Numbered from the stretch's first letter, positions 8,833 through 17,836 are shown. The stretch is DNA of 64,000 bases from Amycolatopsis xylanica (GCF_900107045.1 NZ_FNON01000002.1:992001-1056000), one strand, 5' to 3'. Notes: a model not told the origin generated them from the sequence alone. Made by a program: numbers and translations.

Positions 8833-8842
8833 GGAGGTCGAG

Positions 8843-9610
8843 ATGACGCCGGTGCTGTACCTCAGTCATGGCGCGCCGCCGCTGGCCGACGACGCGGTCT
8901 GGACCCGTCAGCTCGCCGAGTGGTCGAGCAAGCTCAGCAAGCCCAAGGCGATCCTGGTCGTCTCCGCGCACTGGGAGGAAGCGCCGCTGACGCTCGGCGC
9001 GACCACGACCGTGCCGCTGGTGTACGACTTCTGGGGCTTTCCCGAGCACTACTACCAGGTGAAATACGGCGCACCCGGCGCCCCGGCGCTGGCTGACAAG
9101 GTGCGCAAGCTCCTGCATTCGACCGAGACGCCGGTGCACGACGCACCCGAGCGCGGGCTCGACCACGGCGCGTACGTGCCGCTGGTGGAGATGTTCCCCG
9201 AGGCCGACATCCCGGTGCTGCAGATCTCGATGCCCTCACTCGACCCGCAACAACTGTTCGAGCTGGGCCAGAAACTCGCGCCGCTGCGCGACGAAGGCGT
9301 GCTGATCATCGGAAGCGGGTTCTTCACGCACAACCTGAGCGCGATGCGCCAGGTCAGCGCCACCGACGGCACGCCGCCCGCCTGGTCGAGCGAATTCGAC
9401 CACTGGGGCGATGAAGTGCTGCGGGCGGGTGACGTCGACGCGTTGCTCGACTTCCAGCACAAGGCGCCCGCCGCTCAGCTCGCGCATCCGCGGATCGAGC
9501 ATTTCGCGCCGCTGTTCGTCTCGCTCGGCGCTGGCGGTGCGCAGAAACCCGAGACCGTGATCGACGGCTATTGGTACGGACTCGCCAAGCGGTCCGTGCA
9601 AATCGGCTGA
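8843..9610 (+). CDS. extradiol ring-cleavage dioxygenase, DODA/YgiD type (LigB class III)
   Basis: The 255-residue protein matches the 4,5-DOPA dioxygenase/YgiD family, which cleaves catechols using a non-heme metal. The expected metal and acid-base histidines are visible in LYLSHGAPPL (His9), VSAHWEE (His43), LDHGAYVPL (near 110) and GSGFFTHNL (near 162). The start is ATG after GGAGG. It ends at a strong bidirectional terminator. YgiD-type enzymes are commonly controlled by quinone- or phenol-sensing MarR-type repressors, which fits the palindrome just upstream. The natural substrate is not known. Confidence 0.9.
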   Translation: MTPVLYLSHGAPPLADDAVWTRQLAEWSSKLSKPKAILVVSAHWEEAPLTLGATTTVPLVYDFWGFPEHYYQVKYGAPGAPALADKVRKLLHSTETPVHDAPERGLDHGAYVPLVEMFPEADIPVLQISMPSLDPQQLFELGQKLAPLRDEGVLIIGSGFFTHNLSAMRQVSATDGTPPAWSSEFDHWGDEVLRAGDVDALLDFQHKAPAAQLAHPRIEHFAPLFVSLGAGGAQKPETVIDGYWYGLAKRSVQIG

Positions 9611-9622
9611 GACACAAAAGAA

Positions 9623-9659
9623 CCGGGCCCCACGAGCGGAGTTCGCTCGTGGGGCCCGG
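9623..9659. terminator. bidirectional intrinsic terminator
   Basis: A perfect 16-base-pair stem (arms 9623-9638 and 9644-9659, loop GAGTT) lies in the convergent gap between the dioxygenase and the chaplin-like gene. It is GC-rich and lacks a long U-tract, as is common in actinobacteria, and it can serve both strands. Confidence 0.85.
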
Positions 9660-9703
9660 CCTGTTGGGTAGTGGCTCAGGGAATCACTTCACTGGCGGTG
9701 AAG

Positions 9704-12661
9704 TCACTTCTTGAAGGAGGAGAAGCCACCGGCGAGCTTGGAGAAGAACGCCGCGATCGGGTTGGCGTCCAGCGCGGCCATGGCCGGAACGGCGGGCAGC
9801 GTGCTCGCGTTCGGCATGGTCGCGGCACCCTGCAGCGCCTGCATGGTCTGGTCGACCGTGTTCAGCTTGATGCTCGGCGCCTTCAGCGAGGGCAGAGCGA
9901 CCGTCTGGCCGAGGTTGCCCAGCGCGGGCAGCTGCACCGGAAGCGCGGGCAGAGCCGGGACGTCCTCGCGCGCGGCCTGGGCCGGGAGCGCGGGGAGCTC
10001 GGGCAGCGCCAGCGCGGGCAGCCCGGTCGCGTCCGGCAGCGCCGGCAGCTCGTCGGCGGCCATTTCGCTGCCGCACCAGTCGATCGGCACGAAGATCTGC
10101 GGCTCTTCGGTGATCGAGGTCGCGTCGGACCCGGTCGCGTTGGCGGTGCCGAACAGGCCGAGGTCGACGCAGAAGACCTGGACCAGCGCACCCAGCGGCT
10201 GCTGGATGTTGAAGCCGGACAGGCTGGACCCGTCGCCATCGGTCGTCGACTCGCCACCGGTCTTGCCGGTGGTCATGTTGTCGGCCTCGGCTTCGGCGGT
10301 GGCACCGACGGCCACCGCGTCGGCGAAGGCCTGAGCCACGGCCGCCAGCGGGATGTCGACGATGTTGCCGGAGATGCCGCCGTCGACACCCGAGGTGGTC
10401 ACGTCGCCACCGGACTGCGCGTCGACCGTGTTGGTCGCGGTGCCCTTGGCCTTGGCGAGCCCGGCCACCGCGTCGCCGAAGGCCTGCACGATCGGCAGCG
10501 CCTGGGCGTCGATGATGTTGCCGGAGATCGAGCCGCGGTCACCGTTGGTCTCGGCCGAGCCACCGGCGACGGACTTGACGTCGCTGGTGCCGCTGCCGGT
10601 CCCGATGCCGGCGCCGGCGATGCCGTTGCCGAAGATCGAGCCGGTGCCGCCGACCGGAACCTGGATGATGTTGCCGGCGCCCGCGCCGTCCTGACCGTCG
10701 GTGGAGACGTCGCCGCCAGCCATCGAGTCGGTGATGTTCTCGCTGGCGCCCTTGCCGATGCCGCCGAGGACGACGCCGTCGCCGTGCACCTGGGTCGGGA
10801 ACGAGACCGGCCCGTTGAGCAGGTTCCCGGCGAGCACACCGGCGGTTCCGGTGGCGCTCTCCTTGTCACCCGCCTTGGAGGTGGTGTCGGTCGAGCCCTT
10901 CGAGACGCCCTTGCCGATGAACGCGCCGCCCACGCCGACGACCTGGACCGGCAGCGAAACCGGGACCACGCCGAGGTTCGAGCTGATCACGCCGTCGTCG
11001 TCGTGCGTCGAGCCGCCGCCGCCACCCTGGACGACCTTGACCTCGTCGGCCGAGCCGGTGCCCGAACCGATGAAGGAGCCACCGACGCCGAGCAGTTCGG
11101 CCGGGACCGCGACCGGGACCTGGACCAGGTTGCCCGAGCCACCCGAGTTGTTGCCCTGGGTGCCGTCGTAGCCGCCGGCGGTGACGGTCTTCTCTTCCGT
11201 CGCCGTGCCGGTCGCGTTACCGATGTGCGAGCCACCGACACCGAAGACCTCGGGCGCGCCCGCGACCTGGGTGTTGGCGGTGTTGCCCGAGATCACGGCG
11301 CCGTTGCCGGAGGTGTACGAGCCGTTGCCCGCGTTCGCGTCGACGGTGTTGTCGTGCGCGGCGTTGGCGAGACCGATGTAGGTGCCACCGACACCGAAGA
11401 CCTCGACGGGCAGAGCCACGGCCGGGTCGACGATGTTGGCCGAAGCGGCCGAGTCCTCACCGGTGGTGCTGACGAAGCCACCGGCGTCGACGGTGCTGGA
11501 CGAGGTGCCCGGCGTCTCCTGCCCGGTGCCCGCGTTGCCGATCCACGACGCGGCCACACCGGCGACGTTCGCGATCGGGCCAGCCTGCGGGGTGATGATG
11601 TTGCCGTCGAGCAGCGAGTCGTCACCGCTGGTCTGGACGTAGGTCGGGGTGCCCGAGATGCCCTCGGTGGTGTCGCCCGCCTTGGCGTCGGCCGAGGTGT
11701 CGCAGGCGCCGGTGTTGGCCAGCGAGCCCCACGCGGCACCCGCGTTGCAGTTGAACTTGACCGGCAGCGCGATCGGCGCGCCGACGACGTTGCCGCTGCC
11801 GGCACCGCCGGGGCCCTCGGCGTCGCCGCCGGAGGACTTGACCCAGCCACCGGCGGTGGCCGCGCTGTCGTCGCTGAACTCGCTGTAGCCGTTGCCGAGG
11901 ATCCAGGACGCGGCGTTGCCGCTCACCTGGACCGGGGTGGCGAGCTGGCCGGGCACGACGTTGCCGGAGAGGGCGGAGCCGTCACCACTGGTGGTCGTGT
12001 CGCCGGTCTCGGTGATGTCCTGCGTCGCGGAGCCGGTGGACTTGCCGTAGCCGCCCGCGAGACCGGCACCGGTGCCGTTGATCGCGATGGGGGCGGCCCA
12101 GTCGAGCGCGACCACGTTGCCGGCGAGCGCGTTCTCCGCACCGTCGGTCTCGATGTCCTGGTCGTGGTTCCAGGTCTGCGAGCAGTCAGCGGTCTCGGTG
12201 GCGTTGCCGATGACACCGATCGCGTTGCCGCAGATCTGGATCGCCGGGACGATGTCCGCGTTGACGCGGTTGCCCTTGAGGGTGGGGCCGTTGTCGACGA
12301 AACCACCGGAGTTGGTGAAGCCGCCTTCGATGGACTGGCGGGCGGGAGCCCCGGAGGCCTCTCCGGATCCGTCAGGCCAGGCGTTGCCGAGCGAGTCGAC
12401 GTCACGAGCGACCTGGCGAACGGCTTCGCTGGCGGGCTCGGAGCTGACGGTGCCCTCGAACTCGGGAAGGTCGAGCTGGCCGATCGGCGTGCCGACGCCG
12501 TTGGCCTTCATTTCAAGCGGGATGTTGACGTTGAGGTCAAGCGGGCTGGGTGCCACATCCGGGTTGACGGTTTCGTCAGCCGATGCGATGCCCGTACCCA
12601 GCATCAACAATCCACCGGTAACAAGTGCGGTCTGGAGTCCGCGCTTTGCCCAGGACTGCAT
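9704..12661 (-). CDS. very large secreted protein with 14 chaplin-like repeats
   Basis: I chose the ATG at 12661: it follows AAGGAGA and opens a signal peptide ending GLLMLGTGIASA. The mature part of this 985-residue protein is a tandem array of 14 units of roughly 50-60 residues. Each has a core like SGNIVDIPLAAVAQ, then xGNAxxxxG, then a Gly/Ser/Thr/Asp spacer. The core resembles the hydrophobic GN-rich strand of Streptomyces chaplins (SGNVVQVPVHVPVNVCGN). Cysteines remain only in the outer units (repeats 1, 4 and 14). After the repeats comes a Leu-Pro-Ala-rich tail (LPALALPELPALPAQ) ending in SSFKK. No sortase signal or transmembrane anchor is visible. A surface-active or amyloid-forming envelope role is an inference from the repeat likeness. 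Confidence 0.8.
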   Translation of the reverse strand: MQSWAKRGLQTALVTGGLLMLGTGIASADETVNPDVAPSPLDLNVNIPLEMKANGVGTPIGQLDLPEFEGTVSSEPASEAVRQVARDVDSLGNAWPDGSGEASGAPARQSIEGGFTNSGGFVDNGPTLKGNRVNADIVPAIQICGNAIGVIGNATETADCSQTWNHDQDIETDGAENALAGNVVALDWAAPIAINGTGAGLAGGYGKSTGSATQDITETGDTTTSGDGSALSGNVVPGQLATPVQVSGNAASWILGNGYSEFSDDSAATAGGWVKSSGGDAEGPGGAGSGNVVGAPIALPVKFNCNAGAAWGSLANTGACDTSADAKAGDTTEGISGTPTYVQTSGDDSLLDGNIITPQAGPIANVAGVAASWIGNAGTGQETPGTSSSTVDAGGFVSTTGEDSAASANIVDPAVALPVEVFGVGGTYIGLANAAHDNTVDANAGNGSYTSGNGAVISGNTANTQVAGAPEVFGVGGSHIGNATGTATEEKTVTAGGYDGTQGNNSGGSGNLVQVPVAVPAELLGVGGSFIGSGTGSADEVKVVQGGGGGSTHDDDGVISSNLGVVPVSLPVQVVGVGGAFIGKGVSKGSTDTTSKAGDKESATGTAGVLAGNLLNGPVSFPTQVHGDGVVLGGIGKGASENITDSMAGGDVSTDGQDGAGAGNIIQVPVGGTGSIFGNGIAGAGIGTGSGTSDVKSVAGGSAETNGDRGSISGNIIDAQALPIVQAFGDAVAGLAKAKGTATNTVDAQSGGDVTTSGVDGGISGNIVDIPLAAVAQAFADAVAVGATAEAEADNMTTGKTGGESTTDGDGSSLSGFNIQQPLGALVQVFCVDLGLFGTANATGSDATSITEEPQIFVPIDWCGSEMAADELPALPDATGLPALALPELPALPAQAAREDVPALPALPVQLPALGNLGQTVALPSLKAPSIKLNTVDQTMQALQGAATMPNASTLPAVPAMAALDANPIAAFFSKLAGGFSSFKK
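10135..12282 (-). repeat. 14-unit chaplin-like protein repeat array
   Basis: Within the preceding gene, units recur about every 50-60 codons with the pattern [SA]GN[IVL][IVL]-x4-[LV]P[VI]QV-x-G[NV][AG]xxxxG. The copies have diverged at the protein level but keep the asparagine and glycine positions, which indicates old duplications kept under selection. Boundaries are approximate. Confidence 0.75.
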
Positions 12662-12824
12662 GGGGTATTTCTCCTTTTTTCGGGTTCCCTTGCGGGTACA
12701 TGGAGGTGCCACGAAGTGGTGGTCACCAGAGGGGTTCGCCAGCGCGAAGAGCGCATGGCGACGTGGCGGGGATTTCAGGGAACGCGACGGAAAAGCGCGT
12801 TAAACCCTGCCCGCTTGAGGAAAA

Positions 12825-13847
12825 TCAGTCAGGAGTGACACCGGGCTGCGAGCCCGGGGTGAGCGGCATGTACCGCACGCCCGTCAGCGCGTTGCTGACC
12901 GAGGCGTTGATCAAAGCGGCCGAAGCGCCGGGAATGAAGCCGAACGCGGGGCCATCGCAGTGACCACCCGGGGCAGTGCCGCCACCGGGAGCTGTGGGCG
13001 CGGACGGAGCGATCGGCAGCCGGTCCAACGGGAACGGCAGCTTCGAACCACTCTGGTCATCGCGCGAATCGGACTGGACGTCCGTGCTTTCTTCAGACGT
13101 CGCGCCGAAGGCCGCGGAGAACGCGGACTTGGCGGAGTCGGGGATCACGACCGTGACGAGCTGGAGCGCGGGCGCCTCGGTGGTGGCCGGAGCCGCCGCG
13201 GTGGGCAGGTCGTCGCGCTCGGGGAGCAGGCTCGTGATCGAGGGGAGAACGACGTCGGTGGCGTCGTTGTGGTTGAGCAGGTCCCAGACGCGCTGGCCGA
13301 GTTCGCCACCGTCAGCGGGCTGCAGCGTCTCGCCGAGCACCTGCTGCGCGTCCTCGGGCTTGCGCACGATGTGCTCGAAAGCGCCGAGTGTGCGGCTGAC
13401 CGGGTGCACGACCGCGTCGCTCGCGAGGTCGGTGACGGCGTCGCTGACGCGGCTGGAGACCTCGTGCTCGACGCGGCCCTTGTGGTTGCGCTCGGCGTCG
13501 GTGCACCAGGCGGGCGACTGCTTGGCGGACTCGCCCGGCAGCGTCCACGCGGTGGCGTCCTGGTGGCAGACGGCGTCGCGGTATCCGGTGGTGGCGGCGC
13601 CGGCCGCGTCCCCCGCGAAACCGGAGACACCACGGGTCGCGTCGTTGAGGCCCGTGACGGTCGCGTCGGTGAGGGGGGTGAGTCCCGCGCTCGCGCCGGA
13701 GGGAGCGGCGGGCTCCTCGGCAGCGGAAGCGGAGGCGTCGGAGATCATCCACGCGGCGGCGGCGCCACCGAGGACGAAGAGCGCACGCGACACCCAGCGG
13801 CTGGAACGCACTGCGCCCCGCCCCTCGGTTGCCGACCCGTGCGCCAC
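12825..13847 (-). CDS. secreted protein of unknown function
   Basis: This 340-residue protein starts at GTG behind AAGGAG and has an N-terminal hydrophobic export segment (ALFVLGGAAAAWMISDASASA). The mature part has three Cys in the first half and a Pro/Ala/Gly-rich linker, then a conserved-looking end with GHCDGPAFGFIPGASAALINAS and a final LTPGSQPGVTPD. I do not recognise a family. It lies directly upstream of the chaplin-like gene on the same strand with 163 bases between, so the two may be co-regulated surface proteins. Confidence 0.7.
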   Translation of the reverse strand: MAHGSATEGRGAVRSSRWVSRALFVLGGAAAAWMISDASASAAEEPAAPSGASAGLTPLTDATVTGLNDATRGVSGFAGDAAGAATTGYRDAVCHQDATAWTLPGESAKQSPAWCTDAERNHKGRVEHEVSSRVSDAVTDLASDAVVHPVSRTLGAFEHIVRKPEDAQQVLGETLQPADGGELGQRVWDLLNHNDATDVVLPSITSLLPERDDLPTAAAPATTEAPALQLVTVVIPDSAKSAFSAAFGATSEESTDVQSDSRDDQSGSKLPFPLDRLPIAPSAPTAPGGGTAPGGHCDGPAFGFIPGASAALINASVSNALTGVRYMPLTPGSQPGVTPD

Positions 13848-14076
13848 TGAATCTCCTTGCTCTCACAGTGAAATCTTTATGGGGTTCTTGGGTGTGTTCC
13901 CGGACAGGCCGGGATCGATGTCGCCCCCAGAGATAAGCAAATTGCAGATCGACTCCGCACCTTGAGAGCGACTTGATGCCACCATCGTGTGAAGAACACG
14001 GCGTGTATCCGATCATCACGTCAGGTAATCGACGCTGGCGGAACACGTTGTCGCTTAAAGGCATGCCGGATATGGG

Positions 14077-14088
14077 TAGACCGTTACT
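14077..14088 (+). promoter_or_regulatory. leaderless -10 box of the AI-2E family transporter gene
   Basis: TAGACC at 14077-14082 is followed by 6 bases and the GTG start, with no ribosome site. This is the geometry of a leaderless transcript. The position is inferred from spacing only. Confidence 0.45.
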
Positions 14089-15282
14089 GTGAACCCCGTG
14101 AGCGAGAAGCACAGCCAGAACCCGTTCGTTTCCGAGACGGCCGACGTGACGGGCCTCGTGCCGCGCGGACTGCGCATCGGCGCCGCGCTGTCGTGGCGTT
14201 TCCTTACTGTCTGCGCCGCGTTGTACGTGGTCGTCTGGCTGGTCGGCTACCTGTCGGTGGTCGTCATCCCGATCGCGATCGCGTTGCTGCTGGCCGCGCT
14301 GATGGCGCCGGCGGTGTCGAAGCTGGTGGCGATCAAGGTGCCGCGCGGGCTGGCGGCCGCGATCGTCCTCATCGCCGGGCTGGCTTTACTGGGCGGACTG
14401 CTCACCTTCGTGATCGTGCAGTTCAGCTCCGGCTTGCCCTCACTGCAAAAACAGGTCACCGACAGCCTTCATCAGATCCAGAACTGGCTGATCGACGGAC
14501 CGCTGCACCTGCGCCAGGAACAGATCCAGGACTTCATCAAGCAGGCCATCGGGTTCATCCAGGACAACCAGTCCTCGATCACCGCGGGCGCGCTGACCAC
14601 CGCGGGCACGGTCGGCGAGATCCTCACCGGGTTCGCGCTGACGTTGTTCGTGCTGATCTTCTTCCTGACCGGCGGCGACCAGATCTGGACCTTCCTCACG
14701 CGCGCCGTGCCTTCGAACGTGCGAGTGCGCGTTGATGTCGCCGGGCGCCGCGGTTTCGCTTCGCTTGTCAGTTATGTACGGGCGACCGCGCTGGTGGCGG
14801 TCGTCGACGCGGTCGGCATCGGCATCGGACTGGCGATCATGCGCGTGCCGCTGGTGATCCCGCTGGCCACGCTGGTGTTCCTGGCCGCGTTCATCCCGGT
14901 CATCGGCGCGGTGATCGCGGGCACGGTCGCGGTGCTGGTCGCGCTGGTCACCAACGGGTTCATCGGCGCGATCATCGTGCTGGGCATCGTGATCCTGGTG
15001 ATGCAGCTGGAAAGCCACATCCTGCAGCCGTGGCTGCTCGGCCGCGCGGTCCGGCTGCACCCGCTGGCGGTGATCCTGTCGATCACCGTCGGGCTGGTCG
15101 CCGCGGGCATCCCCGGCGCGCTGCTGGCCGTGCCGCTGCTGGCCGTGCTGAACGCGGGCATCAAATCGTTGCTGCACGAGGAGAACCCGGACCCGGCCGA
15201 GGTCGACGTGCTGGATGACAAGGCGTCGCAGCCGAACGCGACCTCGGACTCGCCAGCGCCCGCGCCCGCCAAGAAGAAATGA
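14089..15282 (+). CDS. AI-2E family transporter (UPF0118)
   Basis: This 397-residue membrane protein has paired N-terminal hydrophobic segments (around 38-85), a long amphipathic middle (LQKQVTDSLHQIQNWL) and a C-terminal group of membrane segments. The conserved PxxxL core appears as RVPLVIPLATLVFLAAFIPV and QPWLLGRAVRLHPLAV. These are hallmarks of the AI-2E/PerM family, which contains autoinducer exporters and Na+/H+ antiporters, so the substrate is open. The stop overlaps the sensor kinase start (ATGA), so it is part of the two-component operon. Confidence 0.88.
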   Translation: MNPVSEKHSQNPFVSETADVTGLVPRGLRIGAALSWRFLTVCAALYVVVWLVGYLSVVVIPIAIALLLAALMAPAVSKLVAIKVPRGLAAAIVLIAGLALLGGLLTFVIVQFSSGLPSLQKQVTDSLHQIQNWLIDGPLHLRQEQIQDFIKQAIGFIQDNQSSITAGALTTAGTVGEILTGFALTLFVLIFFLTGGDQIWTFLTRAVPSNVRVRVDVAGRRGFASLVSYVRATALVAVVDAVGIGIGLAIMRVPLVIPLATLVFLAAFIPVIGAVIAGTVAVLVALVTNGFIGAIIVLGIVILVMQLESHILQPWLLGRAVRLHPLAVILSITVGLVAAGIPGALLAVPLLAVLNAGIKSLLHEENPDPAEVDVLDDKASQPNATSDSPAPAPAKKK

Positions 15283-16421
15283 CCAAGCCGCCCGCGCCGA
15301 CCGGTGACCCGGCCACCCCGTTGTGGCTGGGCATCGTCGTGTTGCGGGTGCTCATGCTGCTGTTCGCGGCAGGCGCGGTCATCGTGCGGCACAACGAGTT
15401 CGCGCGGCCGTGGCTGGCGTGGACCGTGCTCGGCGTGATGGTCGTGTGGACGGTGGTCACCGACCTCTTCTACGCGGCCGAAGCCACCCGCTGGGGCTGG
15501 CTGACGCTGGTGGACCTCGCGTTCACCGGTGGCTTGCTCATGCTTTCGCCGTTCATCCTTTCCCCGCAGCAGTTCGCCGCGAACAGCCCGCTGATCACCA
15601 CCGTGTGGGCCGCGGTGCCGCCGCTCGCGGTCAGTGCCAGGTACGGCGCGATCGCCGGCGCGCTGGGCGGGTTGTTCATCGCCGTGCTGAGCGGGCTGGC
15701 GACCAACCGGTTCGACCTCGATGTCGCCCGCGACGGCACGCTGCTGATCGCGAGCGGACTGCTGGTCGGCGTCGCCGCGGACACCGCGCGTACCGCGGCC
15801 GAGCGGCTCGCGCGCGCGTTGCGCACCGAGGCCGCGACGGCCGAGCGCGAACGGCTCGCCAGGTCGATCCACGACAGCGTGCTGCAGGTGCTCGCCAGGG
15901 TTCGCCGCCGTGGCGCGGAGTTCGGCGGCGAGGCGGCCGAACTCGCGAAGCTCGCCGGTGAGCAGGAAGTCGCGTTGCGCGCGCTCGTTACCACCGAGCC
16001 GATCAGTCCCGATGAGAACGGCACCACGGATCTGCGTGCCGCGTTGCAGCTGATGGCGACGCCGGACGTCCAGATCTCGACTCCGGCGGGCACCGTGCCG
16101 TTGCCAGCGCACACCACGGCCGAGCTGGTCGCGGTCACCAGGGAAGCACTGTCCAATGTGGAGAAACACGCGCCGGGCGCGAAGGCGTGGGTGCTGCTGG
16201 AGGACCTCGGCACCGAGGTGGTGGTGAGCGTCCGCGACGACGGCCCCGGCATCGAAGCCGGACGGCTGGAGAACGCGGAACGGCAAGGCAGGCTCGGCGT
16301 CGCGAAGTCCATCAAGGGCCGGGTGACCGATCTGGGCGGTACCTGCGTACTCGACTCCACACCGGGCGCCGGCACCGAATGGGAAGTCAGGATTCCGGTC
16401 AACGCGAGGGGAGAGCGATGA
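15279..16421 (+). CDS. sensor histidine kinase (HisKA_3, MacS-like)
   Basis: The N-terminal half of this 380-residue kinase holds about five membrane segments with almost no extracellular loop, suggesting it senses the membrane itself. The phosphoacceptor is in ERLARSIHDSVLQ at His198. The ATP-binding domain carries the N box EALSNVEKHA and the G1 box VRDDGPGI. This is the layout of actinobacterial MacS / DUF5931 kinases paired with LuxR-type regulators. It overlaps the transporter upstream and the response regulator downstream by 4 bases each. Confidence 0.92.
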   Translation: MTKPPAPTGDPATPLWLGIVVLRVLMLLFAAGAVIVRHNEFARPWLAWTVLGVMVVWTVVTDLFYAAEATRWGWLTLVDLAFTGGLLMLSPFILSPQQFAANSPLITTVWAAVPPLAVSARYGAIAGALGGLFIAVLSGLATNRFDLDVARDGTLLIASGLLVGVAADTARTAAERLARALRTEAATAERERLARSIHDSVLQVLARVRRRGAEFGGEAAELAKLAGEQEVALRALVTTEPISPDENGTTDLRAALQLMATPDVQISTPAGTVPLPAHTTAELVAVTREALSNVEKHAPGAKAWVLLEDLGTEVVVSVRDDGPGIEAGRLENAERQGRLGVAKSIKGRVTDLGGTCVLDSTPGAGTEWEVRIPVNARGER

Positions 16422-17071
16422 GCGAGGGTGTTTCGGTGATGGTGGTCGACGACCATCCGATCTGGCGCGAAGGCGTGGCACGTGACCTGACCGAGCACGG
16501 CTTCGACGTGCGCGCGACGGCGGCCGATGGCGACGCGGCGGTCCGCATCGCCCGCGCGGTCCGGCCCGATGTGGTGCTGATGGACCTGAATCTCGGCGAG
16601 ACCTCAGGGGTGGACGCGACGCGGGAGATCACGGGCGCGCTGCCGTCGACCAAGGTGCTGGTGCTGTCCGCGAGCGGTGAGCACGAGGACGTGCTCGAAG
16701 CGGTGAAGGCGGGCGCGTCGGGTTACCTGGTGAAGTCGGCCTCGGCGCTGGAGCTGGTCGACGCGGTGCGGCGGACCGCCGACGGCGACCCGGTGTTCAC
16801 GGCGGGACTGGCCGGGCTCGTGCTCGGCGAATACCGGCGGATGGCCGACACGCCGTCCGACGGCGCGCCACCGCCGCGGCTCACCGAACGGGAGACGGAC
16901 GTGCTCCGGTTCGTCGCCAAGGGCATGACCGCGCGGCAGATCGCGGAGAAGCTCGTCCTTTCGCATCGCACGGTGGAGAACCACGTGCAGTCCACGCTGC
17001 GGAAACTTCAGCTGCACAACCGCGTCGAGCTGGCCCGCTACGCGATCGAGCACGGGCTGGACGAGCAATAA
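16418..17071 (+). CDS. LuxR-family response regulator (partner of the preceding kinase)
   Basis: This 217-residue NarL-type regulator starts at the ATG overlapping the kinase stop. The receiver domain has the acidic pair Asp11-Asp12, phospho-site Asp56 in VVLMDLNLG, and the K in GYLVKSAS. The C-terminal LuxR helix-turn-helix reads LTERETDVLRFVAKG with HRTVENHV. By family it controls nearby membrane-stress genes. The DUF1707 gene 63 bases downstream is the obvious local candidate target. Confidence 0.93.
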   Translation: MSEGVSVMVVDDHPIWREGVARDLTEHGFDVRATAADGDAAVRIARAVRPDVVLMDLNLGETSGVDATREITGALPSTKVLVLSASGEHEDVLEAVKAGASGYLVKSASALELVDAVRRTADGDPVFTAGLAGLVLGEYRRMADTPSDGAPPPRLTERETDVLRFVAKGMTARQIAEKLVLSHRTVENHVQSTLRKLQLHNRVELARYAIEHGLDEQ

Positions 17072-17121
17072 CCAGGGGCGGCTCAGGGTTTTCCCCCGAT
17101 TCCGGCCCCGGCTTCCGGGCC

Positions 17122-17134
17122 TAGCCTTTTCCGT
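17122..17134 (+). promoter_or_regulatory. leaderless -10 box of the DUF1707 gene
   Basis: TAGCCT at 17122-17127 is followed by 7 bases and then the ATG, with no ribosome site. A GGGTTTTCCCCC element lies about 25 bases upstream at 17086-17097. Confidence 0.5.
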
Positions 17135-17770
17135 ATGGGTGAGGAGACCGAAACCAAGGCACCGAGCGACAGAGACCTGCGGGTGTCCGACGACGAACGG
17201 GAGCACGTGGTCGGCGTGCTGCAGAAGGCCATCGGGCGCGGTCTGCTGGACCTCGACGAGTTCACCGAGCGCACCGACGTCGCGCTCGCCGCGCGCACCC
17301 GAGGTGAACTGAACGCGGTGCTCACCGACCTGCCGGGGCTGGTGCACCGCGACATCCTGCGTCAGACGGTGGCGAACCCGTACGTGACCGGCCCGCAGGT
17401 GTTCGCGCCAGGTCAGCGCATCGAGCTCAACGCGAAGTACTCGGCGCTGCACCGCACGGGGGCGTGGCTGGTGCCGCAGGCGATGCTCGTGCGCAACAAG
17501 TACGGCGCGACCAAGCTCGACTTCAGCGCGGCCATCATCGAATTCCCGGTCGTGCACGTGGAGCTGGACATCCGCTGGGGGTCGGCGGAGATCATCATCC
17601 CGGACACGGCCTCGGTCGACCTGAACCAGATCACCGAGATCAAGTACGGCGGCATCGAGGACAAGACCCGGCCGAACGGGCTCGCGGGCAACCCGCGTTT
17701 CGTGCTCTCGGGCCGGGTCCACGGCGGCTCGCTGAGCGTCCGCAACCCACGCCACGGCTTCTTCGGCTGA
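17135..17770 (+). CDS. DUF1707 protein with LiaF-like C-terminal domain
   Basis: The N-terminal 60 residues of this 211-residue protein match the DUF1707 (SHOCT-like) motif, with RVSDDEREHVVGVLQKAIGRG then DEFTERTDVALAARTRGEL. The second half is beta-rich (DFSAAIIEFPVVHVELDIRW then AEIIIPDTASVDLNQ) and resembles the C-terminal domain of LiaF-type cell-envelope stress proteins. There is no membrane segment. Its place after a MacSR-like pair suggests a role in envelope stress, by inference. Confidence 0.8.
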   Translation: MGEETETKAPSDRDLRVSDDEREHVVGVLQKAIGRGLLDLDEFTERTDVALAARTRGELNAVLTDLPGLVHRDILRQTVANPYVTGPQVFAPGQRIELNAKYSALHRTGAWLVPQAMLVRNKYGATKLDFSAAIIEFPVVHVELDIRWGSAEIIIPDTASVDLNQITEIKYGGIEDKTRPNGLAGNPRFVLSGRVHGGSLSVRNPRHGFFG

Positions 17771-17829
17771 CGGGATAAAGCGGGCTTTATCCCGGGTGCT
17801 TTCCCCGGGATAAAGCCCGCTTTATCCCG
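17771..17829. terminator. repeat-family bidirectional terminator, copy 1
   Basis: A 59-base near-perfect inverted repeat fills the convergent gap between the DUF1707 gene and ptsI. Each arm contains its own small palindrome (GGGATAAAG then CTTTATCCC), so it can fold as one long hairpin or a cruciform. Almost the same sequence recurs at 24889-24947 and, with changed outer bases, at 53061-53115, always between convergent genes. Confidence 0.85.
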
Positions 17830-17836
17830 TTTTCGA

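Noticed and set aside
9671..12838. 1,055-codon plus-strand frame opposite the chaplin-like gene
   Set aside because: The minus strand has a ribosome site, signal peptide and regular repeats. The plus product is Arg/Gly/Val-rich with no start signal.
13848..14088. Possible c-di-AMP (ydaO-type) riboswitch before the secreted protein at 12825-13847
   Set aside because: I looked for its conserved blocks on the minus strand and did not find them; only a small CCCGG hairpin is visible.
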